In this document: in pieces, positions 53,122 to 64,000 of the stretch
Layout: each line of letters opens with the position of its first letter
How positions within the stretch are numbered: position 1 is the stretch's first letter
Assembly: GCA_026770025.1 (NCBI GenBank)
Contig: JAMXDE010000022.1
Location: 868,001-932,000 of the forward strand
Reading direction: 5' to 3'
Length of the DNA: 64,000 bases
From: Craspedostauros australis
Taxonomy: Eukaryota; Bacillariophyta; Bacillariophyceae; Mastogloiales; Achnanthaceae
The notes under the pieces: model-generated
Database searches by the model: none
What the model saw: only the letters and a program-made list of their open reading frames with translations
What the model was told of the DNA's origin: nothing
Position numbers and translations under genes: made by a program

Positions 53122-55272
53122 CTACACGACGTTCCTTGGATTCCAACAGAATCCGATGGAGTTGAGCCGGTCGATGCGCTGCTGCGTGATGTTGGTTCGC
53201 TGTCCTTCGTTGAGGAGCTTGAACTGACGGCGCTGGCACTTGACCCAGACGGCGAGCGGCGGGTTGATCTTGTACCTCGCCGGGACGATGCAGTGGCCGT
53301 TGTCTCGCTTGTACTCGATGAGCTCTCCGAAGCGCTCCTCCCAGAGGGCGTGGTGCGAGTCCCAGATGAACTGGACCTCCTCCAGGGCGACCTGACGCTC
53401 GTTGGTGAGGGTGGAATGCCGGCCCTCCATCTTGAGCTTGAACTGGTAGCGCTGACGCTTGACCCACTGGGCGAGCTGCGGGTTGATCTCGTAGGAGTGC
53501 GGGACGGAGCAGTGTCCGTTCTTGGCCTTGAAGTCCAGGAGCTCCTGGAATCTGGCGTCCCACTGGACCTCCTGGTGGCAGCGGATGCGCGATGCTTTGG
53601 GTTCGGACGCGTTCCTGCTCTTGGCCTTGGTGTCCTTGCGCATGGTGTTCGTGTTGGTGTTCATGTTTGCGTGAGCGGTGCAGTTGGTATTGGCGTTGAC
53701 GAGCGGGAGCTGGAACTGCGGTGCGAACGGCACCTGCGCCATCTTGTTTGCGGTGGGTGGTGACTGGGAGATGATGGCAGGAAAGCGCTGCTGCATGTTG
53801 GCCTGCATCTGCATCTGTGCTTGAGCCTGCATTCTGGCGCGTGCTTGCATGTTGGCCTGTGCCTGCATCTGCATGTGGAGCTGCTGCTGCTGCATCATGG
53901 CTTGCACTTGTTGCTGTTGTTGCTGTACCTGTTGGTGCTGCTGCTGCAAGTTTTGCATTGGCATGGAGGGCACGGAAGCCATCGACGTCATGGAGATGGA
54001 GACCTTGCGGCACTTGCGCCTGTGCTGCATGGGTTGGTTGTAGCACGGCTGCTGCTGTTGTTGCTGCTGTTGCTGTTGTTGAGTGTGCGAGGCCATGTAG
54101 AGCGTCTGCATGGACTGTGGCGCAGTGGGCGGCGAGAAGGCCTGGAAGCTCTGCTGTTGCAGCTTCTGCGGGAGTTGCGATGGAAAGGTGGAAGGGCAGG
54201 GGTAGTTCGCGTTGGGACCGTTGGTGGAAGCTCCAGCAGCTTGGCCGTTGCTGCTGCTGTTGTTGTTGTTGCTGGTATTCGTGATGGAGGCCAACTTGCG
54301 CTTGAGGACGAGCGGTCGCAGGACGTCGAGCATGGAGTCGACCTGCTGATCGTGGTTGACGACGCCGGCGTTGTAGCCAGCGCTGAGGCTGTTGCGACGC
54401 GATTGCTGGCGAGAGTGGTGGATGAGGTCGTTGGTGTCGAGCTTGTTGACGACTGTCACGCGGCTGGGTTCGATGGGAACTGGTTCGAAGTCGTGTTCTT
54501 CGGTGCTGTTGCTGCCATTGCTGCTGCTCATGGTGCTGCTGCTCATGGTGCTGCTGGCAGTGCTGTTCGTGTTCGCTGTGTGGATGCTGTGATTGCTGGT
54601 GTCCAGACCGGCTTGTCTGCTCCTGTTGCTGGTGCGATCATCAGAGCTCTCCGGCTCATCGCTGCGCTCCTGCTTCTGGTCGTCGTCCTCCGCATCGTCA
54701 TCGTCCGGGATGAGGTTGATGCTTCCGAAGCTGGCGTTGTGTCGATCACTGTCGACGCAGACTGTGTTGCTGTCCTCGTTGCCATTCATGGTATCACCGA
54801 TGGTAGCACCAATGGCAGCGTCATCCGTGGAGATGGCCTCAGCGTCAAAGGCGTCGCGCTGATCGCAGTACTCTGCGAGGGAGGCGTCCATGTCTGCGAA
54901 TGGATCGGTGAGCGAGCTGAACGAGTTGTGGTTGTTGCCGTCGTTGTTCGCGTTGATGCTGATGCCCTTGGCGCTGATGCTGCTGCAGATGCCCTTGTTG
55001 GAAGGAGAAACGAGGCTGGAGCTGGATCGGTCGTTGGCATCCTCCAGATCATCATCGAATGGAGTGGACCACACGTCCTCCAGGATCTTTCCGAGATCGT
55101 CGTGGATGCGCTTCGTCGACTTGCTCGTTGGTGCCAAGTCCTTGATGTCAGCGTCAATGGCAGAGTCTGCATCTGCGCTTGTTGATGTCAACGCGGATGA
55201 AGATTCCAAGGCCATTGCGGATGCTGGCAGCTCCTGTTGGATGTGGGCGGAAGTTGCCACAACTGGCTCCAT
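53122..55272 (-). CDS. Helicase-associated (HA) domain protein with Gln-rich N-terminus
   Basis: 716 aa, ATG at 55272. Residues 1-about 330 are Ser/Asp/Asn-rich and acidic. Residues about 370-520 are Gln/Met-rich with several polyglutamine runs (coded near 53870-54090). The C-terminus carries two tandem helicase-associated domains: HA1 at about 570-638 (WDARFQELLDFKAKNGHCSV...QLAQWVKRQRYQFK) and HA2 at about 642-710 (WEERFGELIEYKRDNGHCIV...LAVWVKCQRRQFK). Each has the WxxRFxELxxYKxxNGHCxVP and LxxWVxxQRxQ signature. No helicase motor is present. HA domains are thought to bind nucleic acid and proteins of this plan are, from memory, expanded in diatoms. A nuclear regulator is the likely role. 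Single exon; no intron needed. Confidence 0.93.
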   Translation of the reverse strand: MEPVVATSAHIQQELPASAMALESSSALTSTSADADSAIDADIKDLAPTSKSTKRIHDDLGKILEDVWSTPFDDDLEDANDRSSSSLVSPSNKGICSSISAKGISINANNDGNNHNSFSSLTDPFADMDASLAEYCDQRDAFDAEAISTDDAAIGATIGDTMNGNEDSNTVCVDSDRHNASFGSINLIPDDDDAEDDDQKQERSDEPESSDDRTSNRSRQAGLDTSNHSIHTANTNSTASSTMSSSTMSSSNGSNSTEEHDFEPVPIEPSRVTVVNKLDTNDLIHHSRQQSRRNSLSAGYNAGVVNHDQQVDSMLDVLRPLVLKRKLASITNTSNNNNSSSNGQAAGASTNGPNANYPCPSTFPSQLPQKLQQQSFQAFSPPTAPQSMQTLYMASHTQQQQQQQQQQQPCYNQPMQHRRKCRKVSISMTSMASVPSMPMQNLQQQHQQVQQQQQQVQAMMQQQQLHMQMQAQANMQARARMQAQAQMQMQANMQQRFPAIISQSPPTANKMAQVPFAPQFQLPLVNANTNCTAHANMNTNTNTMRKDTKAKSRNASEPKASRIRCHQEVQWDARFQELLDFKAKNGHCSVPHSYEINPQLAQWVKRQRYQFKLKMEGRHSTLTNERQVALEEVQFIWDSHHALWEERFGELIEYKRDNGHCIVPARYKINPPLAVWVKCQRRQFKLLNEGQRTNITQQRIDRLNSIGFCWNPRNVV

Positions 55273-55598
55273 GATGTGTTAGTGTGAGTGTGAGTGTTTG
55301 TGTTAATGCTGATGCCAAGGAGTATGTTGCAGGAACAGCAGGGGAAAGAGCGGGTAATGGAGGTTGATTGTTAGGGGGCAGAGAGACTGATGGAGCTTGA
55401 ACTGTTGTGGAGTAGAATATAATAGAATAGGTCGTAAGCTGCTCAAGTCTGCCGTGTTGGTTATGATCGCGATGTGTTTTTGTCGAGAATGTGAATTTAT
55501 GAGGATCCTTGGCGATTGATGCTCCGTCTTTGTCTGCGGATGAACCATTCCCCAATCTCTCCTTTGTGCATTTCTCCCAGTTTGTGCGCTTCTTCGGT

Positions 55599-55631
55599 GC
55601 TTTTGTCGTGCTTTTGTCGTGCTTTTGTCGT
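55599..55631. repeat. 11-bp tandem repeat GCTTTTGTCGT x3
   Basis: Three perfect adjacent units, then a degenerate fourth, about 330-360 bp upstream of the HA-domain gene ATG (reading ACGACAAAAGC towards the gene). Confidence 0.9.
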
Positions 55632-56112
55632 GCTTTGTCCTGATTTCTGTACGTGTGGCTACATAGTAGTAGAGCGGGGACAGTTCGGCAACAGAACACA
55701 GACCGATTGTGGGCTTCCTTTCGTCAAGCCCAAACAATCTCTTGGGTTCTTCTGCTCGTGGAGCAACGCGCAGCTGCTTGTTCGTGGTTCCTCCATCTCC
55801 ATCACTCTCTCTCTGTGCGTAACGCCACCAATGAGGAACAGGCATCCGTCGCGGCCTCCTCTTGATCTCAGTTCGCGGAATCGTTTGTTCGTGTACGAGG
55901 CATGCGTACAAACAAAGCGCTCGAAACAACCCAAGTGACGCGTTTACTATTGCGCCCCTCGGGCGGTGCATGCGGTTGCACTCCTCGGTGCAGAGAATAC
56001 GTAGAATAGCAGTGGTCTCGGCAACATCGAGCGCCGCGAGCAGCTCGACAACCTCACATACAAGTACACACAGCAACGTGCTCAACCCGTATCAACAACT
56101 GCGGCGGGGAGC

Positions 56113-56120
56113 TATATAAA
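56113..56120 (+). promoter_or_regulatory. Possible TATA box
   Basis: TATATAAA in a GC-rich setting, about 50 bp before the ATG at 56171. It is one of the best TATA matches I noticed. It supports, but does not prove, a transcript starting near 56145. Confidence 0.35.
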
Positions 56121-56170
56121 CTCCTGTTCCCGCGTTCTTGCAGACACGTTCGTTTGTTTTGCCAAACCCC

Positions 56171-56644
56171 ATGGCGCATCGCATCTCGCTGCACCTGCGT
56201 GGTCGAAGATTCATCCGTTTGTATCGCACCATGAAAAGAGCGGCAAATCGTCAAATGGGGGAACGTCAACATCACAAAAAACGCTTCGGAAGAATCCTTT
56301 GCCTTCAACATTTATACGCAAGATATAGGCCCACTGATTCCCGAATCGTTAAGCCCGACAGCCTCTCTGTGTTTTTTCAAACAAACGCCTCATCCGCATC
56401 ACTGCGAGGGGACCGCGCCGCGTTTCGCATCTTCGTCACACTCCAATCATCGCCTGACGCGAATCTGCACGCACAGGCAGTCACACAAAGCGATGAGGCC
56501 TTCCGTTGCGCTGTCGTATCTGTGTCCGCAGTACTTGGATCCGCTATAAACCTCCGCTGCTGTACCTCTATCTACCGTACGTACGCAACTTGTACATCAC
56601 AAAGCAAACCAGCATGGGAGTTGTACTCTACACAGACTAAATAG
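56171..56644 (+). CDS. Small basic hypothetical protein, doubtful
   Basis: 157 aa, ATG at 56171, the first ATG after the TATATAAA at 56113. The N-terminal half is very Arg/His-rich (HLRGRRFIRLYRTMKR, RQHHKKRFGR). No recognised family. It is listed only because of the promoter-like element at the right distance; it may be a chance frame. Confidence 0.22.
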   Translation: MAHRISLHLRGRRFIRLYRTMKRAANRQMGERQHHKKRFGRILCLQHLYARYRPTDSRIVKPDSLSVFFQTNASSASLRGDRAAFRIFVTLQSSPDANLHAQAVTQSDEAFRCAVVSVSAVLGSAINLRCCTSIYRTYATCTSQSKPAWELYSTQTK

Positions 56645-59600
56645 AGCAGAGAATGGAGGACGCGTAGAGCACCACCCATAGGTCGTACTCGAATCTCATC
56701 ACATCACGTCGCATCTCATCATATCTAGTTCTCCAGGTTTCATAACCACAACGATGGTGCCGAGTATGACGGCATTTGCAAAGCGAAAAAGCGCGTGCGT
56801 CCGTATGCGCGCAGAGTTGAGTGCCACTTCCTTGTCCGAACATAGGTCATGCATGCTTCACTCAAGCTCTTTGTTGAGCTCTTTATCTACTCCATGCATC
56901 TCTTGTTGCACATAAGCGAAGATGACGATCCCAAAGGTGTAGATGTTGAGGAGGCATGAGACCCACGAAAGTGTGTTCGACCGATGGCATCTATTCCACC
57001 AATTCCGCGACATCCAGAAATAGTTCCGCACACTGAGAACTTCATCGTCAACGAGCAGCATTGGAGCGATGATGATCCCGAAATGACCTGTTCTGCGTCG
57101 TCATCATCGGTTACGGACATCGCCAATCGCAAGGTCAGCTCCTTTCCAAGATTGCCCTTGTCCAATACAGACCCAAGGGTTATTCTCTCCAGGGGGGCGC
57201 TGTGGGCATTGTGATCTTGCTTTGGCGAGATGGCCAGATTGAGAGTATGCGAAGAGTATGATTGTGGCAGAGCCCAGTGCTCTTCTTGGCTGCGCAGCGA
57301 GGCAAGGGTGTGATGGATACCATTCGTTCAATGTTGCTGATTTCGCTCCGTCTCTCGCCTTCTATCATTGGGCCTCTTGTCTCTCCCCAACATCCACAAC
57401 GTGGGTGGCTACTACGCATCGATCTGGATTGCAGATAGATCTGGTGCAGTGGATCGAACAGCAATGTTCTAGCACGGCCACGCCCAACCCGACGTCCGCA
57501 GGAGCAGTCGATCGCAATGTGTTCAACGGGGATAGCCACAGCAACACATCGGTGCAACAAGATGTTGTCGGAAAACGCTTCCCACATGTTCTCGGCAACT
57601 TTCCCCTGGCACACTTTGACTATGATGATGGCCGTACTCGCAGGTTGACCACATCGACGCAATATACGAGTATGGCAGGCTTCCAAACTTCTTCTACTCC
57701 GACAAAACCTCTCACATGAATGTTGGTGTTCGTGGTCTATTCGTACTCGCGTTTACACAGACAGGCAAATGGCCTCATGCTTGTTCGTAACGGAACCACC
57801 ATTTCTGTGAAGTCACAACAATTCGTGCTGCCTCGTTGTGGAGAGGGGGGATAGAGGTCATCGTGGGAACCTTGGCACCTGCCTTGGTCTTGACAAGATC
57901 AATTGATGGGGATGCGCGCTCGTGCGATGCCATCATTCGAAGTACGATCTCTATCTCTTTGGACGAGCGAAAGAGCAGTGCTTGCGCGGCAACGAGTCCG
58001 CACTCCACACACAACAGAGTAACGTCGAGTACAGCATGGTACTATGTGACAAGAAGCGCCATCAGAGCCATGGGACAGGAGCGGCTCGCAGCAGAAAGAG
58101 AGGTTGCGCGGTGCAAAAAGTGGCTGGGATGGACACAAAACAAAACCAATAAGTCGCATTGGATGCAACCAATCATTCACACACACGCGTTCAATGCGAA
58201 AGGAGATTTCGCGCCAGATTCTACTCAAGAAAGCGGAGAGCCGCCACGTGTGTGCGATGTTCGCAGGCTTCTTGATGTTTATCCTTCGTCCTCCACGCAA
58301 CAGCAACAGCAACAGCAACACTGACAGTCATGGACGACTCTCATGAATTATAGCCGACAACTAGTTACTCTCCGTTGGTTCAAACAGAATCGCCGAATAC
58401 GATCGACGTGATGAGAGATGCATCCGGTGGTTTGGATAGTCAAAGTTAACCTCCGAACTATCAGAAATGAAGCGCAAGACGATCAAGAGCGGTAAAATTG
58501 AGGTGTTGTCCTTTCGCGTGGGAGCTGACCCATCGTCGAGGACATTTGCTGTTTCGGATGACCATCGAAGAATGCAAAACTCTGTCGCGTGGCATGCGCA
58601 AAGAGCTTCTGAGTTGTTGACTTCGGAACGAAGACGGAGTAAAGTGGCTGTTTTCCGCCATCATGCGAGCTAAAGCGAAAAATGTCATAATGGTGTGTTC
58701 GGCTTCGGGGCACTATGAGTATTTCGGTGGCGTGATACTTAGCCCTGTAATCGTAATACTTATGCTGTGCCCCTCCCCTTCTCGAATCTGTTCTGTTGTT
58801 TTTGGACTATGGATCGTGCATCACTTCACGAACAACCAGTTCACAAACGAATCACCAACGACAGGCACGCTTTGCGGAGCGACACACTCGTGCGCGCTCA
58901 CTATTCGCGTTCCTTCCGACACAATTGTTGCGTTCACAACTTCCGAAACTGGTTGTTGCCCTTTTTGTTGCATCTTCCGGAGGCTCCAACAGTCTCCGGT
59001 CATCTCCGCTCAGCGCTGACCCACAGAGTAAGAGTGGTTGCTCCGTCCTCTTTGCGATTGCTGCTGCGCAAATACGCGTGGCACAGTGCCATGATGCCAT
59101 GCGTCCACTTCAACGGCAAGCAAAGGCATGTCATCATGCCCATTCGTACGGCTATGAGGACGCATGTACTCGTACGGGTTGCACTTGTGCGTCATCAACA
59201 TCGATGGAATGATCCCAATCAAGGCGTCGTGAAGTCTGAAGCATTTCCAGCATCTTTGCTGCTTGTGGACGCGCGCGAGCCAATCGCGCCATTTTCAGAG
59301 CCACATCCGTCCGCGTCGGTATCACTTGTGGCTTCTTCTCCCCTTGGTTGTGTCTGTTTGGATGTATGAGTCGCTGAGTGCATCACAGAGTACCATCGAA
59401 CAATTCGGCATCAGAAGCAACGTTGTTCCAAACTGCGGCAAGTGGCGGTACTCTGTCCGTATGTATTCTACATACGAGCACTCAACGCTACTGTGTGGAT
59501 AGGAAGGCAGGTAGTGGCATGCTGTGTTGCCTTGCAATGGATGTAGTCTCTTTTCGCGAGAATAGTGATGACTTCAGTACACTTATCAGCCACTTTCGCG

Positions 59601-60795
59601 TATTTGCCGGCATGCCGTGACATAGAGTAGGCGCTCGACAGCATTCATCATGCTCCGCATACAAGTGAGATCATTGAGGTTGAGGCTGACGCGGCGCCAG
59701 TTGGGTTCGCACGTCATGGCGATCACGTCTCATGAATCAGAAGAGGAAAGCGCCAGGCAGCTCGCCGAACAAGCCAGCGTTCGTCGATGTGACGAGATTA
59801 TCCGATTTGTTGCGCTCTTCCGTTCACAAGACGGCAGCGCGGATCACAACCCATGGCCTCCAATCACCCTTGCGCTTCTCAATTCGTCGTTGCCACACTC
59901 TTGATTGTCCCTCCTCGTCGCATCATCGTTACCCCACCAAGTTCCGTATTCCGATGCCGAGGTTTGCCTCCGTTTTTGAGAATCACCTTGTTGCCCTTCC
60001 CACATTTGGATGTGAGTAAATCGGAGGACGAATCTGCCTTGTGCCGGAAATTGTGAGCAACTAGATCATCAGCACTGGTGCAAGGGAGAACTCCTGGAAG
60101 AAGCGGCGTTTGTTGTTGTATCACATCGACCGCGTTTCTTTGGTCCATGCCATGCGAGCCACTCGCGAACAGAGCACGCAACAGCAACAACATCAGCAAC
60201 GACAACGACAACGAGACGAAAATCGAACGTCGATGAACTATGTGTGGCTGTCTTTGCGGAGAAACGGAGAATGGTGAGGCAGAGAACATCTGTGTCTGTG
60301 TCTGTGTCTGCGATGCGTGTGCCGCATTGTAGTCCCTATCCTGGCAACGTCCAAAGCTGCAGACCGTGTGCGTGTTCATGACAAACAGGGAAGAGACAAG
60401 GAGAGCAGAGTGCTCGACTTGGGTCAAAAGCGGCGCGGATGCAGACCATGTCCATCAATGATCAGGGACGATCGTTCGTGAGGATACACGACAGCAACCA
60501 AAGGAAGAGGACAAATGGACATCGCTCGAACACACCTCAGCAAGACCTCCCATGTCCACCACCAAACGGCACAGGCAATAACAGGGAACGTTGCAAGGTC
60601 AAGCGCAATTACTCTACTCTGCTCTACCCTTCCCTTCCCTATCACTTCCGATACTTGCTCGACTCGAATCCTTTTCGTCAACTAGAAGGAAGGGACAATC
60701 GCAAGCGCGCAGCTGGTCTTGGAAAGGAGTGTCCCTCGCGAGACCAGACACATTGACCTCTTGTTGAAGGCGTGTACTCGTGTTCATACTCGTGG

Positions 60796-60825
<30 letters not shown>
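60796..60825. repeat. (GTGTTC)5 hexanucleotide microsatellite
   Basis: Five perfect GTGTTC units followed by GTGCCC, in intergenic DNA. A related GTGTCT run lies near 60291-60310. Confidence 0.9.
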
Positions 60826-60828
<3 letters not shown>

Positions 60829-61806
60829 CCCGTATTCATCCAGTGATGACATCCATAGTGTCCATGCCACCTCGCATGAAGAGCACTCTCTCTCCAAGTC
60901 CTCTGCGCTCCCCGATTCTGCTCCCTTGCCTGGAACACTTTTGTTGGCGGATACATAGTGCTGACGACTGTGGACAGTAATCGAACTTGCAGAGGAACAA
61001 GTTGAGCGCGCAACAAGGAACTTTGTCCATTTATCCCGAAGAGTGAAAGAGCTCGGGCATCGACTGCGCTACCAGTTTGAAAAAGAATCTTACAGATTCC
61101 CGGTGAAGATCGGAAGTTCTGAGTGAGTGTGTCCTTCATCGCCGTTGTTTGATTCGTGCTTATTTCTGCAAATCGTGCCTGTCCACGGAGCCTGAAAGTG
61201 GGACATGTTTCAAGACCTCGTACTGAGTCGTGACGTCCAAATGTCAATATCGTAGTATGCCATGGTAACCTAGAGAGTGAGATGTCGTTTCGAAGAAATC
61301 ACGAACCAGTGGAGACGAAGCATCCCATTCGTGAGCAAGCCGCAGTCGTGGACCAAGTTGGTATCACTGCGGCAAGGAGCGATCCCGTCAGAGATCAATC
61401 CCGCATCTCCACAATCGGCGAAACTGGTTTGGATGCAATTCCCGAATTCTCCACTGTTGCCATCACCGATGCGGAGAGACACCAACACAAGAAAAGCTCT
61501 TCAAATTTGTTCCATCGTGATCGTCAAAGTCTTCCATCGAACAACATCCTCAGCGGCAATTCTTCGCGGTTGTTTCGTTGATTGGGCGAACAACGCCGAT
61601 GACCCATGAGCGAGAAAGAAGAACGTGGTCGCAGAAATGGGCACACAAAAACGAACAGGAACCACCACCCATCCATCACTCACAAAAACAACCAGAACAC
61701 AAAAAGAGAGGAGCAAAGAGAACACACAATCGCAACCCACCGACTCCACAACAAACACCCACGTTACAGTCTCAAGAGCAAAAGCAACAACAGCAACAGC
61801 CACATC

Positions 61807-63978
61807 ATGGAGTCCGCAGCTACTACCCCTGTTCCTCAATTCATCCATCCATTCGCCAACCTGGAAAGAGCCGCGAGACGATCATGGTCGTCGATGCCTC
61901 CGCCAGCATCTCTTTCCTCCCCAACATCGCCGAAGTTTCCGTCATCGGAGTCTGTCTCCGCATCATTCCATGCACGCTCCGAATCATCATCGGCAACATG
62001 GCCAAGGCCTCTGCATCTGCACTTGAGCAGGAGCGGTCCATTCGACCATCAACACGTGCATGCGAGTGAGGAGGCAAGTGAAGACGCGATGCGCTTCGGC
62101 GATACCCGCAGCACGCAGTCCCAAACAAGGAGAACTCAGACCAACCAGCATCAGTGGGTTTGGAATGTCACGAATGCAGACGTGCCCTGCATCCCGGCCT
62201 TCTTCCCACCAATGGCAACTCCCACCTGCCGGACGCTGAAGAAGACCAGCATCCATGCGGTGGCCGCCCAGCTGTCCGCACACGCACGAATGCACTCCTG
62301 GATGTCCAAGTACGACACAAACCACGCACGAATTGAATGCACGACCTCCAACCTGCTCAAGTTCGAAATCCAGCTCTGGCATCCAACACCAACGGAGGCT
62401 GGGGCCGACCTCCACTTGGCGGCATCGTTGGTCTCTCCCCGCAAGCATCCGCGATCGAAGCGAGCCATGAACAGCCAGCGCAACCCCGCCGACATCATCG
62501 TTGAGGTCCGGCGCCTGCGAGGATGCAGCGTCGAGTTCCATCACGTTCGAAGGGCCCTGCTCTTGCTTCTCACAAGATCGGATCGTGCCATGCGTACCGC
62601 CCAAGCAGCTGAGGCCGAGAGCGCCACCTTTGCGCACCAATCATCCGATGCAACCGCCATCGCCAGCACCGTGGCGAACACAGTGACGGAAGCTGACACA
62701 GCATCCATCAACACATCCAACATCATCGCTGGTGCCAGCAGTACCGATGCCAGTATCACCAATGCCAGTACCAACGCGAGTGTCAACATCAATGCCAACG
62801 CAGGAACTACTCGTGTTCGCATGTCCATTCACAGACGGGGAGAGGCACCCCTCGAGAGCCACCTTGCGGAGAGTCAAACGATCGAGCAGAACCAGCCGCA
62901 ACTGCAAAGACATCGACAGCAACGCCGACCAAGCGGACGCATCATCCAGCTTTACCGATCAGACAATGGCTTGCCATCACCGCTTTGCGCAGATGACATC
63001 TACGGCTTCAGCGATGACCTCGCGGATGAGAGTATCCACGAGGAGCTGGACAACTGCGTCGAGCTGCTTCTGGAATGCGACGGGGCGGTGGATGCCAGAC
63101 CTTCCCCGCAAATGACAGGCCGGCAAGGCAGGGAGAACAAACGGCACCTTGCTTGCGAGCGGCTTTCCATCCTTACGGACGATTCCAAGACGCATCCGGA
63201 TATCGCCAAGCAGGTTGCCACCATCATTCTGGATGACGAAAACGAAACCGGACGCATGTTGCGCAACGGCTTGGAGGACTGCTTCCTGCAGGAATCGTAT
63301 GCGATGAGTACGCACGCGTATGTGACGCCGCCGTTCTCTACCAAAGGCACACGCACAGGCACCATGAATGCAGTGTACTTGGATGCTGCCACGTTCCGCG
63401 CTCCTATCCACCGGCAATCGTCCGGCAGCCAGAACATCCAGTACCTCGCATTGCGCGTGCTGGTGCAGTCACTGGAGCTCATTCTGCAATCGTCAAGGCA
63501 GGCCGCCGCATCTTTAGGCAACTCGCGTGCTGATGATCTCACATCGCATCCCGATGCTGCGCGATCTGTGGACATGCTGGCGATCGACTTTCAACACCCA
63601 TTCTGGCAAACCGTCATCCAGCGCTGCTGGTTCTACTTGGAGTGGTGCTCCGAATGCGTTTGCCTAGCATCACTGGCAGCCACGGGCCTCAGCGTTGTCA
63701 TGGAATACGAAGACATTCAACGGCAGCACCGACAGCGCACACACCGGACAATGGCGGAACAGCGACACCGGCAACACAACTTCAAAGCAGAAGCTAGGAT
63801 CGACGCAAACGACGCCGCCAACGATTCCAGAGCATTCGTCGAACAGGACGAGCTGGAGTACATATATCCGATCGTTTTGGAAGCGATGGAGTATGGCCAG
63901 TCGCATCATCTTCGGTTGGAACGCGCTTCGCAGAGGTTGCTCGATGCTGTTCGACGAAGCTGTGATCATGATTGCTAA
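61807..63978 (+). CDS. Hypothetical protein, conserved-looking, function unknown
   Basis: The ATG at 61807 gives 723 aa; an earlier in-frame ATG at 61606 adds 67 His/Asn/Lys-rich residues that look like translated leader. After a disordered Ser/Pro-rich N-terminus, residues about 120-250 are ordered (SIHAVAAQLSAHARMHSW, PADIIVEVRRLRGCSVEFHH). A long Ala/Thr/Ser/Asn linker follows (about 275-350). The second half is helical (NCVELLLECDGAVD, SILTDDSKTHPDIAKQVATI, CWFYLEWCSECVCLASLA) and could be ARM-like. I recall diatom hypothetical proteins with the VEVRRxxGCxxxFH pattern, but cannot name a function. No signal peptide or clear membrane helix. Confidence 0.78.
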   Translation: MESAATTPVPQFIHPFANLERAARRSWSSMPPPASLSSPTSPKFPSSESVSASFHARSESSSATWPRPLHLHLSRSGPFDHQHVHASEEASEDAMRFGDTRSTQSQTRRTQTNQHQWVWNVTNADVPCIPAFFPPMATPTCRTLKKTSIHAVAAQLSAHARMHSWMSKYDTNHARIECTTSNLLKFEIQLWHPTPTEAGADLHLAASLVSPRKHPRSKRAMNSQRNPADIIVEVRRLRGCSVEFHHVRRALLLLLTRSDRAMRTAQAAEAESATFAHQSSDATAIASTVANTVTEADTASINTSNIIAGASSTDASITNASTNASVNINANAGTTRVRMSIHRRGEAPLESHLAESQTIEQNQPQLQRHRQQRRPSGRIIQLYRSDNGLPSPLCADDIYGFSDDLADESIHEELDNCVELLLECDGAVDARPSPQMTGRQGRENKRHLACERLSILTDDSKTHPDIAKQVATIILDDENETGRMLRNGLEDCFLQESYAMSTHAYVTPPFSTKGTRTGTMNAVYLDAATFRAPIHRQSSGSQNIQYLALRVLVQSLELILQSSRQAAASLGNSRADDLTSHPDAARSVDMLAIDFQHPFWQTVIQRCWFYLEWCSECVCLASLAATGLSVVMEYEDIQRQHRQRTHRTMAEQRHRQHNFKAEARIDANDAANDSRAFVEQDELEYIYPIVLEAMEYGQSHHLRLERASQRLLDAVRRSCDHDC

Positions 63979-64000
63979 AGCGTAGCGTCACCAGAGCACT

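Larger units (their letters stand above)
55273..61806. other. Gene-poor stretch
   Basis: About 6.5 kb. The first few hundred bases are the probable 5' leader and promoter of the HA gene. Beyond that I see only short, mutually overlapping frames; the best, 56171-56644, is listed separately. Frames at 57836-58324 and 58767-59369 have no motif or convincing composition. Confidence 0.45.

Noticed and set aside
1..64000. tRNA, rRNA genes
   Set aside because: I looked for T-arm-like words such as GGTTCGAATCC and rRNA-like blocks and found none convincing; small RNAs could still be missed by eye.

Overview
The window is nuclear DNA from a protist, most likely a diatom or a close stramenopile relative. 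No taxonomic search was run. The evidence is the set of families: a trypsin-like protease with a long Pro-Thr stalk and a C-terminal GDGFCC-type domain, a paired helicase-associated (HA) domain protein with a Gln-rich N-terminus, a membrane RING-H2 protein, secreted proteins with Ser/Pro/Thr-rich tails, and an APE-RT-RNase H LINE whose RT has an FVDD active site. Short GT-AG introns (about 210-390 nt) confirm a eukaryote. Three genes can be rebuilt across introns with frame conserved at every junction: a RING-H2 membrane protein (2 exons), a secreted modular protein (7 exons) and the trypsin-like protease (3 exons).

Layout. 0.6-2.6 kb: HMG-box regulator (-). 2.6-9.9 kb: no supportable gene. 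9.9-13.1 kb: acidic/basic low-complexity protein with a coiled-coil domain and a thrice-repeated LSEERRAQLR motif (+). 13.2-16.7 kb: cassette A, carrying an intact Ycf45/SpoIIIAA-type ATPase gene (-). 17.7-19.2 kb: a 20-bp-phased array of TAGTTTCAAC followed by a RING-H2 gene with six 84-bp coding repeats. 19.4-20.6 kb: a decayed glycolate-oxidase-family gene. 21.1-25.1 kb: fragments C and B, which together rebuild cassette A in swapped order and carry a second ATPase paralogue. 26.2-28.4 kb: RING-H2 membrane protein. 29.7-31.0 kb: single-pass protein with a Cys-rich domain. 32.2-37.6 kb: 7-exon secreted protein. 38.5-41.6 kb: trypsin-like protease (-). 43.3-51.7 kb: a complete LINE with a perfect 16-bp target-site duplication. 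53.1-55.3 kb: HA-domain protein (-). 55.3-61.8 kb: gene-poor. 61.8-64.0 kb: a conserved-looking gene of unknown function.

The genes do not form one pathway. Two are probable DNA-binding regulators (HMG, HA), two are probable ubiquitin ligases (RING-H2), and three are secreted or surface proteins. The most unusual structure is the ATPase cassette. Copy A is contiguous. In the second locus the same unit is split at one internal point and its two parts appear in swapped order and the same orientation, as expected from circularisation and re-insertion at a different breakpoint. That event left the second paralogue with a new 5' end. The second highlight is the young-looking LINE, whose ORF2 has no usable AUG and overlaps ORF1 by 29 nt in another frame.
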